Positions 6,715-11,468 of a DNA stretch of 11,468 nt are shown here, piece after piece (positions within the stretch are counted from its first letter, which is position 1; every line of letters begins with the position of its first letter). The notes below the pieces were generated by a model. That model ran no database searches, was not told where the DNA came from, and was given only the letters and a program-made list of their open reading frames with translations. The position numbers and the translations under genes are program-made. The DNA is taken from positions 1 to 11,468 of the forward strand of contig JAFGQA010000286.1 in assembly GCA_016935885.1 (NCBI GenBank). Direction: 5' to 3'. This DNA is from Phycisphaerae bacterium. Its GTDB lineage: Bacteria; Planctomycetota; Phycisphaerae; UBA1845; UTPLA1.

Positions 6715-7926
6715 ATGAAAACCACGCGACGTGTTGTCCAATTCGGCTTCCTGTGCTTGACGCTGGCCGGCGTGTTCGTTCTTCGTGGGAACGCCGAGCG
6801 GTGGTGCCCGTTCGGAGGTGTCGAGGCCCTTTATACGTATGCAACCGAAGGCAACATGACGTGTTCGCTTGCCATCTCCAACTTCTATATCCTGGGCGGC
6901 GTCATCGTCATGACGCTGCTCCTTCGTCGCGCGTTCTGTGGCTACATGTGCCCGATCGGCACGATCTCGGAATGGTTGCAACGAGGCGCCGCAAGGCTGG
7001 GCATCGGCCCGGCAAGGGTGCCCCGCCGACTCGATCGATGGTTGTCCATCCTGAAGTACGTTGTGCTGGCGATCATCTTGTACTTCACGTACCGAGCCTC
7101 GGAGTTGGTATTCAGGGGGTTTGACCCGTGCTACGCCCTGATCAGCCGCCACGGAGAGGACATCACCGTGTGGGCATACGTGGTAGCCGGGGCCGTGGTG
7201 ATCGGATCGTTGGTTGTCACCGTCCCGTTTTGCCGGTGGCTCTGTCCGCTGGCGGCCGTGCTGAATCCTTTCTCTCGCCTGGGGATCGCACGTATCAGGC
7301 GAAACGAAGCTGCCTGCCTCGATTGCGGAAAATGTACGGCCGCTTGCCCGATGGCCATCTCGGTGGAGAAGGTCCGGCAGGTGACAGCCGCGCGATGCCT
7401 GTCGTGCCTGGATTGCATTGAGGCGTGTCCGGCGCGCGAAGACGGCGCCATCAGTTGGGGACCGCCCGCTTGGCTGGGGCGCTCTTGGCCGAGGTGGTCC
7501 TTGATCGCCATCCTGCTGCTTTGTACGACGACGGCCGTGGCGGCGAGCTACTGGTTCCCGCTGCCGTCGTTCATCAAGACACGCGGCGAGGCGCCCGCGG
7601 TCACCGCCACCTGCCGGCTGAGAATCCACGACCTCGCCTGCCGCGGCAACGCCAACCTGCTCGTGTATTTCCTCGAGCGCGACGACGCATTTGAAGTGCC
7701 AGGCTACGTCAAGCTCGAAGCATGGCCCGAGCCGGGCGCCGCCGAGGCCCGCGTCACGTACGACCCGTCGCTTTGCGACGAGACCGCCATCAAAGAGGCC
7801 ATCACCGAGCCGTACTACGATGCGATCGGGGCAATGTGGCGATTCTCGCCTTTCAGGATCATGGACTACGATCCGACCGGATCCGACGAGGACGATGCGA
7901 AGCGAGACCGGCGTGCGGGCGGATGA
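6715..7926 (+). CDS. NapH/CcoG-like membrane polyferredoxin with C-terminal HMA-like domain
   Basis: This 403-residue protein has an N-terminal TM region with ERWCPFGG and the membrane Fe-S signatures FCGYMCPIG and FCRWLCPLAA, as in NapH/NosR/CcoG electron-transfer proteins. Two cytoplasmic [4Fe-4S] motifs follow: Cys201/204/207/211 and Cys228/231/234/238. After another TM segment (about 262-284), residues 298-385 resemble a heavy-metal-associated (HMA) fold (RLRIHDLACRGN, later AEARVTYDP and AIKEAI). That domain has Cys300 and Cys309 instead of a canonical GMxCxxC. It may feed electrons from a quinol or ferredoxin to a periplasmic or membrane reductase handling arsenicals, which is inference. 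No good Shine-Dalgarno precedes ATG 6715; the leader contains a repeat. Confidence 0.85.
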   Translation: MKTTRRVVQFGFLCLTLAGVFVLRGNAERWCPFGGVEALYTYATEGNMTCSLAISNFYILGGVIVMTLLLRRAFCGYMCPIGTISEWLQRGAARLGIGPARVPRRLDRWLSILKYVVLAIILYFTYRASELVFRGFDPCYALISRHGEDITVWAYVVAGAVVIGSLVVTVPFCRWLCPLAAVLNPFSRLGIARIRRNEAACLDCGKCTAACPMAISVEKVRQVTAARCLSCLDCIEACPAREDGAISWGPPAWLGRSWPRWSLIAILLLCTTTAVAASYWFPLPSFIKTRGEAPAVTATCRLRIHDLACRGNANLLVYFLERDDAFEVPGYVKLEAWPEPGAAEARVTYDPSLCDETAIKEAITEPYYDAIGAMWRFSPFRIMDYDPTGSDEDDAKRDRRAGG

Positions 7927-8001
7927 TCCGCAGCGACTGAACGTCTCCGAGATAGGCTGCTGATGCATGTGGCGAGACGGCATGACAACGAGGCCGCCCG
8001 C

Positions 8002-8009
8002 AAGGAGGT
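8002..8009 (+). promoter_or_regulatory. Ribosome binding site deciding the ACR3 start
   Basis: AAGGAGGT, a near-perfect Shine-Dalgarno, lies 7 nt before GTG 8017. The upstream in-frame ATG at 7963 has no comparable site, and the extra 18 residues would be charged and unlike an ACR3 N-terminus. Confidence 0.8.
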
Positions 8010-8016
8010 TTCAGAC

Positions 8017-9090
8017 GTGGTAGCGGACAATGGCAAGCGCCTGTCCTTCCTGGATCGTTTTCTCACGCTCTGGATCTTCCTGGCGATGGCCGTGGGGGTT
8101 GGCGGCGGCTACCTCTTCCCCAGCGTCGAGGGATTCGTCAACCGATTCCAAGTGGGAACCACGAACGTTCCGATTGCGATTGGCCTGATCCTCATGATGT
8201 ACCCGCCACTCGCGAAGGTGAAGTACGAGGAACTCGGCGACGTGTTCCGTAACGCCAAGATCCTCAGCCTGTCGCTCGTGCAAAACTGGGTGGTCGGCCC
8301 GATTCTGATGTTCGTCCTCGCCGTCCTGTTTCTACACAGCTACCCCGAGTACATGGTCGGCCTGATCATGATCGGGCTGGCGCGCTGTATCGCCATGGTG
8401 ATCGTCTGGAACGACCTGGCCGAAGGTGATGCGGAGTACGCCGCCGGACTTGTGGCCTTCAACTCGATCTTCCAAGTGCTTTTCTTCTCTGTGTATGCCT
8501 GGGTGTTCATCACGAAACTACCACCCTTGCTCGGCTTGGCGGGCGCCGAAGTTGACGTGACTATCGGCCAGATTGCCAAGAGCGTCTTTATCTACCTCGG
8601 AATCCCCTTCCTGGCTGGGATGTTCACCCGGGTCGCCATGCTGAAGACGAAGGGACGCGGATGGTACGAGGCGAAGTTCATCCCGAAGATCTCACCGGTG
8701 ACACTGGTGGCCCTGTTGTTTACCATCTTGGTCATGTTTTCCCTCAAGGGCGAATACATCGTGCAGTTGCCGCTGGACGTCGTCCGCATCGCCATACCGC
8801 TCTGCATCTACTTCGTCGTGATGTTCCTGGTGTCGTTCGGGATGGGCAAGAAGCTTGGCGCCAGCTACTCGAAGACCACCACGATTGCCTTCACGGCCGC
8901 GAGCAACAACTTCGAACTGGCCATCGCCGTGGCGGTCGCGGTTTTCGGGATCGGTTCCGGCGTGGCTTTCGCCGCCGTCATCGGGCCGCTGGTCGAGGTT
9001 CCCGTGCTCGTAAGCCTGGTTAACGTCGCGTTGTGGCTCCGGCGGCGACACTTCGCAGAGTCGTCTCACGCCACGGCTGACGTCACATAG
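8017..9090 (+). CDS. acr3: ACR3-family arsenite efflux transporter
   Basis: This protein of about 357 residues has ten TM segments and belongs to the bile/arsenite/riboflavin transporter superfamily. It opens after a short tail with [20 protein letters not shown], the usual ACR3 start. The conserved cysteine is Cys124 in [19 protein letters not shown]. The conserved acidic residue is Glu300 in [16 protein letters not shown]. Their spacing of 176 residues equals that of Cys129 and Glu305 in the studied Alkaliphilus ACR3, as I recall it. It exports As(III) as the thiol-free oxyanion using the proton gradient. It lies 90 bp after the polyferredoxin stop and is the last gene of the block. An ATG at 7963 would give 375 residues but lacks a ribosome site. 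Confidence 0.94.
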   Translation: MVADNGKRLSFLDRFLTLWIFLAMAVGVGGGYLFPSVEGFVNRFQVGTTNVPIAIGLILMMYPPLAKVKYEELGDVFRNAKILSLSLVQNWVVGPILMFVLAVLFLHSYPEYMVGLIMIGLARCIAMVIVWNDLAEGDAEYAAGLVAFNSIFQVLFFSVYAWVFITKLPPLLGLAGAEVDVTIGQIAKSVFIYLGIPFLAGMFTRVAMLKTKGRGWYEAKFIPKISPVTLVALLFTILVMFSLKGEYIVQLPLDVVRIAIPLCIYFVVMFLVSFGMGKKLGASYSKTTTIAFTAASNNFELAIAVAVAVFGIGSGVAFAAVIGPLVEVPVLVSLVNVALWLRRRHFAESSHATADVT

Positions 9091-9418
9091 CGCACCGCCA
9101 GGAACAGCGAGATCACCAGCAATCCGATCTTTGTTATCCCCGATGACGCTTCGCCTGCGCTCTTCGATCGCGCGTAGACGATTGACGTTTCGCGGAGAAC
9201 TAGGGCGTTATCCCGCACTGTGAATCGAGAACCCACCTCGAAGCAAGGTGGGCCACCCGGCCCCATGTGCATTCGCTCCAGGCGCCCAGCACGTCGGTGT
9301 CCGGGACATGAGTCAACCCTCCATGGGCAGTGGTGACAGGCCAAGCCGACAGGCCCCTCCGCAAACATGACGAACCCATCGTAGCAAAAACGCCGGTCGC
9401 AGCACAATGCCCGAGCTT
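9091..9418. other. Convergent intergenic region
   Basis: 328 bp separate the 3' ends of acr3 and the agmatinase gene. Apart from the hairpin pair at 9232-9263 I see no supportable gene or RNA, and no canonical stem plus T-run terminator for either gene. Confidence 0.6.
9232..9263. repeat. Overlapping hairpins in the convergent intergenic region
   Basis: CCCACCT (9232-9238) pairs perfectly with AGGTGGG (9246-9252) around a 7-nt loop. GGGCC (9250-9254) pairs with GGCCC (9259-9263) around ACCC. The two share 9250-9252, so only one can form at full length at a time. It may serve as a bidirectional transcription end or be another interspersed repeat; no T-tract follows. Confidence 0.5.
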
Positions 9419-10279
9419 TCACCGATTGGCCTCGACGTGCGCGATCAGCTTGTAGATTAGCTTCGCCGCGAGGAACTCCGTTTGCACGCTGCCTGGCAAC
9501 GGCACGACTTCCACCACGTCCGCCCCGACGACCGTTCGCTGCATCGCAACGGCCCGCAGCAGGTCCGTCACCTGGTGCCAATCCAGCCCGCCCGGTTCCG
9601 GCGTGCCCGTGCCGGGGGCATAGGCCGGGTCGAAGCCGTCGATGTCGATCGTGACGTAGACCTTCTCCGTCAGCGAATCCAACACCTTCAGAAGCCAGTC
9701 GGGATCTTCCATCGTCTGTCGAGGCGTAATCGGCTTGATGCCCCGCTTCTTCATGAAGCGGTGCTCCTCGATGCTCCAAGAACGGATCCCCACCGGCACA
9801 ACTGGCACGCCCATCTCCCAGACCCGCCGCATGACGCACGCGTGGCTGTACGGCGAGCCGTGGTAGCTGTCTCGCAGGTCCGCGTGGGCGTCGATCTGCA
9901 ACACGCTCAGCTTCTTGTGCCTGCTCACGACGGCCCGGACCAGTCCGCTGGTGATCGAATGCTCACCACCCAGGCCGATCAAGACCTTGCCGTCTCGCAC
10001 CACGCGGCGCGCCGCCCTGTACACCCCTTCGTGCATCTGCTCCGGCCCCGCGGCAATTGGCTCCAGTGGCTCCAACGTGGCGATCCCACAAGCGTAGAAC
10101 TCGCGTCCGCACTCCTCGTCGAAGTCTTCAAGCTGCCGGCTGGCCGTAATGACCGCCTGCGGCCCCCAGCGCGTACCGGTCTGGAAGGTCGTCGTCGCGT
10201 CGTACGGCACCGGCAGGATGGCGTAGCGGGCTTGGCGGTAGTCGCTCTCACGCTTCGACAAGGCGAGGAACTTGTCCAT
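9419..10279 (-). CDS. speB: Agmatinase/arginase-family ureohydrolase
   Basis: This 286-residue binuclear manganese hydrolase has all six expected metal ligands: His107 in GLGGEHSIT, Asp130/His132/Asp134 in QIDAHADLRD, and Asp212/Asp214 in TIDIDGFDPAYAPGTGTPEP. The N-terminal SRQLEDFDEE and SGLVRAV segments are also typical. The length fits agmatinase (about 285-310). By family it hydrolyses agmatine to putrescine and urea in polyamine synthesis; arginase or another guanidino-acid ureohydrolase is less likely but not excluded. It is soluble and cytoplasmic. Its leader overlaps a repeat copy, and its ribosome site (AGGA, about 11 nt before ATG) lies in the degenerate half of that repeat. It is convergent with acr3 and unlinked to the arsenic genes. 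Confidence 0.9.
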   Translation of the reverse strand: MDKFLALSKRESDYRQARYAILPVPYDATTTFQTGTRWGPQAVITASRQLEDFDEECGREFYACGIATLEPLEPIAAGPEQMHEGVYRAARRVVRDGKVLIGLGGEHSITSGLVRAVVSRHKKLSVLQIDAHADLRDSYHGSPYSHACVMRRVWEMGVPVVPVGIRSWSIEEHRFMKKRGIKPITPRQTMEDPDWLLKVLDSLTEKVYVTIDIDGFDPAYAPGTGTPEPGGLDWHQVTDLLRAVAMQRTVVGADVVEVVPLPGSVQTEFLAAKLIYKLIAHVEANR

Positions 10280-10330
10280 GTTTGCCGGTATCCTGGTGGT
10301 GTACTCACGGGCGAGACGCCCGTGCTACAG
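10278..10330 (-). repeat. Twin-hairpin palindromic repeat, copy C (second half degenerate)
   Basis: Read on the minus strand, unit 1 (10329-10306) is intact: stem CACGGGCG / CGCCCGTG with loop TCT, and outer TGTAGCAC. The 4-nt spacer AGTA follows. Unit 2 (10301-10278) keeps CACCxCC but has lost its stem and instead carries AGGA upstream of the agmatinase ATG. The element therefore forms the 5' leader of that gene. Confidence 0.65.
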
Positions 10331-10386
10331 ACGTTCCTGGACGCACTGCAAGGCGTCGTCCCAAACACCTAAGCCGGTTCTGCTAA

Positions 10387-10499
10387 TGTTTGAACAGTGT
10401 GCGTGCCACTGGGGGCTTGTCTGCCAGTGCCTCCACACATGATGGACGCACGGGCAGGCACACTGCCCGTGGCACCCGTGGCTGTCAACTGTTCAAGCA
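10387..10499. repeat. 113-bp element with 12-bp terminal inverted repeats
   Basis: TGTTTGAACAGT (10387-10398) and ACTGTTCAAGCA (10488-10499) are inverted repeats matching at 11 of 12 positions. Inside are two hairpins: CACTGG (10407-10412) / CCAGTG (10424-10429), and CACGGGCA (10449-10456) / TGCCCGTG (10464-10471). The layout of two hairpins inside a closing stem parallels the twin-hairpin repeats but the sequence differs. No coding capacity; MITE-like or REP-like. No clear target duplication flanks it. Confidence 0.6.
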
Positions 10500-10521
10500 T
10501 CACCCAGTCCCGCTTAGTCGT

Positions 10522-10586
10522 ACGGCGATCTCTCTGCCGTGCACGATCTCTCCGCGGCACCGCCGCCCAAGGCGGTCGAGCCACAG
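10522..10586. repeat. Third hairpin element with 9-bp direct repeats
   Basis: Hairpin ACGGC (10522-10526) / GCCGT (10536-10540) is followed by ACCGCC (10559-10564) / GGCGGT (10571-10576), ending GCCACAG like the twin-hairpin family. CGATCTCTC occurs twice (10526-10534 and 10544-10552), 18 bp apart. It may be a diverged or composite repeat. The following 10587-10690 shows nothing recognisable. Confidence 0.4.
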
Positions 10587-10695
10587 CCCTGAGGGCAAAC
10601 CCCTAACGTATCTTCGAGGAGCCGCGTGGGCAAGGACCACCAGCGCAGCACGATCCACTCGGGATGTCGGGCAGTCCAAAGCCTACGTTCTACGG

Positions 10696-10725
10696 TTGAC
10701 GCGCGGCGACGATCTGTGTCATATA
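10696..10725 (+). promoter_or_regulatory. Weak candidate promoter for the ferredoxin gene
   Basis: TTGACG (10696-10701) resembles a -35 box. CATATA (10720-10725), 18 bp downstream, is only a poor -10 match. A small hairpin ACCCG (10725-10729) / CGGGT (10735-10739) follows in the leader. Supported only by position, about 70 bp before the ATG. Confidence 0.25.
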
Positions 10726-10794
10726 CCCGCTGACCGGGTCCACGTGCGGTAGCTGCCCGGCCGGCCAATCAGAAGCAGTGGAGGAAGCCGATCC

Positions 10795-11148
10795 ATGCCC
10801 CATGTTGTAACAGAACGCTGCGTGAACTGCCGCTACACGGACTGCGCGACCGTGTGCCCGGTGGAGTGCTTCTGGGAGGTCAAGGATCCGGCGATGTTGG
10901 TGATCGATCCGAGTACTTGCATCGACTGCGGCCTTTGCGTTCCGGAGTGCCCCGTGCATGCGATCTACGCCGATGATGAGGTGCCGGAGCCGTATCGGCA
11001 GTGGACCAAGAAGAATGCGGAGTTGTTCAGCGGCGGCACCAATATCACGGAGAAGAAAGAACCCTTGCCGGGGGCCATCACACTTGAGGAAATCCAGAAG
11101 CAGGAAAAGGCCAAGGGCTGGGACATCAGTGAGCCTGGCGGAACGTAA
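10795..11148 (+). CDS. fdxA: 7Fe-8S ferredoxin (FdxA type)
   Basis: This 117-residue soluble ferredoxin resembles Azotobacter ferredoxin I. All nine conserved cysteines are present: Cys9, 12, 17, 21, 25, 42, 45, 48 and 52 (CVNCRYTDCATVCPVECF and CIDCGLCVPECPVHAI). The family's [3Fe-4S] cluster uses the first, third and last of these; the [4Fe-4S] cluster uses the middle set. The C-terminal FdxA tail (YRQWTKKNAEL, NITEKKEPLPGA) is also conserved. It carries low-potential electrons in the cytoplasm. GGAGG (10780-10784) lies 10 nt before the ATG. It appears monocistronic. Supplying electrons to the polyferredoxin upstream is possible but not indicated by linkage. Confidence 0.93.
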   Translation: MPHVVTERCVNCRYTDCATVCPVECFWEVKDPAMLVIDPSTCIDCGLCVPECPVHAIYADDEVPEPYRQWTKKNAELFSGGTNITEKKEPLPGAITLEEIQKQEKAKGWDISEPGGT

Positions 11149-11210
11149 GGCGTCGCGCGAGAATAACATGATCGATTGTGCCGCTTGGCTGGCTTGCTGG
11201 CTTGCCGTTT

Positions 11211-11236
11211 GGCGGACCTGCCCGCCGGCAGGCGGA
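11211..11236. repeat. GC-rich hairpin flanked by GGCGGA direct repeats
   Basis: CCTGCC (11217-11222) pairs with GGCAGG (11227-11232) around loop CGCC, and GGCGGA occurs at 11211-11216 and 11231-11236. It lies 63 bp after the ferredoxin stop. With no T-run it is not a standard terminator; it may be a further small interspersed repeat. Confidence 0.4.
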
Positions 11237-11400
11237 TCAACCGTTTACGTTATTCCTGCGCGGCTCCTAATCGTCTCGCCTTATCCATGAGCAGAGGATC
11301 TCGGCATCACAGGACACCGGTGCGGTCCGAGGCTGCGTCTCGACCCAGGCAGCGTCCCACGCCCCTTGTGGCACAGAGCGACCTCCGGCCGCAACCAAAG

Positions 11401-11453
11401 TGTGGCACGGGCGTCCCGCCCGTGACCCCACCGGCGAGACGCCGGTGCCACAG
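11401..11453 (+). repeat. Twin-hairpin palindromic repeat, copy D
   Basis: Unit 1 at 11401-11424 (stem CACGGGCG / CGCCCGTG, loop TCC), spacer ACCC, inverted unit 2 at 11429-11452 (stem CACCGGCG / CGCCGGTG, loop AGA). Compared with copy A, unit 2 has a paired C-G to G-C swap that keeps the stem perfect. The outer TGTGGCAC / GTGCCACA pair is intact. Confidence 0.85.
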
Positions 11454-11468
11454 GCTTCTTCGCGAGAC

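Larger units (their letters stand above)
11149..11468. other. Non-coding region after the ferredoxin gene
   Basis: No supportable gene in the 320 bp to the window end. It contains a hairpin at 11211-11236, an isolated TGTGGCAC at 11367-11374 and a complete twin-hairpin repeat at 11401-11453. A gene could begin beyond the window. Confidence 0.55.

Noticed and set aside
6646..7983. Long minus-strand open frame (445 codons)
   Set aside because: Antisense shadow of the polyferredoxin gene, whose Fe-S motifs are unmistakable; GC-rich DNA often leaves such frames open.
7963..8016. Earlier ACR3 start at 7963
   Set aside because: No ribosome site, while AAGGAGGT lies 7 nt before GTG 8017, giving a normal ACR3 N-terminus.
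9066..9839. Minus-strand frame extending from inside speB through the convergent intergenic region
   Set aside because: Mostly out-of-frame speB sequence; the part beyond 9419 has no motif, no ribosome site of its own and crosses a hairpin repeat.
9482..10372. Plus-strand open frame (296 codons) opposite the agmatinase
   Set aside because: The minus strand encodes all six manganese ligands of the ureohydrolase family; the plus-strand product has Arg/His-rich shadow composition and runs into a repeat.
11181..11206. GGCTGGCTTGCTGGCTTGCC as a tandem repeat array
   Set aside because: Only about two short units; too small to call more than local slippage.
15..11453. Repeats as a CRISPR array
   Set aside because: Copies are kilobases apart, differ in orientation and have no regular spacers or cas genes nearby.

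Overview
The window is GC-rich bacterial DNA, densely coding, with short hairpin-forming repeats between the genes. The high GC, a large membrane glycosyltransferase with a TPR tail, the ACR3 type of arsenite pump and the style of the interspersed palindromic repeats (TGTGGCAC...GTGCCACA) suggest a Planctomycetota-like environmental bacterium. That assignment rests on recollection of similar repeats, not on a marker gene, so it is tentative. There are no rRNA, tRNA, phage, transposase or CRISPR signals.

Layout. (1) 1-2033: a repeat unit, then a minus-strand GT39-type glycosyltransferase with C-terminal TPRs. (2) 2264-9090: a plus-strand arsenic/organoarsenical gene block. It holds an ArsR repressor behind a strong sigma70-like promoter, an ArsP/DUF318-type permease, a small CPRC thioredoxin, an ArsF-like membrane-anchored CxxC protein, an ArsG-like CcdA-family membrane protein and an exported TPR protein ending in a four-cysteine tail. 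After a 288-bp gap with a repeat come a NapH/CcoG-like membrane polyferredoxin with a C-terminal HMA-like domain and an ACR3 arsenite exporter. (3) 9091-9418: a convergent intergenic region. (4) 9419-10279: a minus-strand agmatinase/arginase-family enzyme. (5) 10280-10794: a repeat-rich intergenic region. (6) 10795-11148: a 7Fe-8S ferredoxin. (7) 11149-11468: non-coding sequence with another repeat copy.

How the genes may work together. The ArsR-controlled block pairs two export routes (the ArsP-like permease and ACR3) with several redox proteins: a cytoplasmic thiol (CPRC), a membrane thiol pair (Cys24/Cys142 of the ArsG-like protein), an extracytoplasmic thiol (CRTC of the ArsF-like protein) and a membrane Fe-S electron carrier. 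This looks like a transmembrane electron relay serving (organo)arsenical reduction and export. It is related to the arsEFG idea but extended by two genes not normally counted in it: the Cys-tailed TPR protein and the polyferredoxin-HMA fusion. No arsenate reductase (arsC) or arsenite methylase (arsM) is present in the window.

The non-coding DNA carries at least four copies of an inverted pair of 24-nt hairpin units, with compensatory base changes between copies, plus other TIR or hairpin elements.
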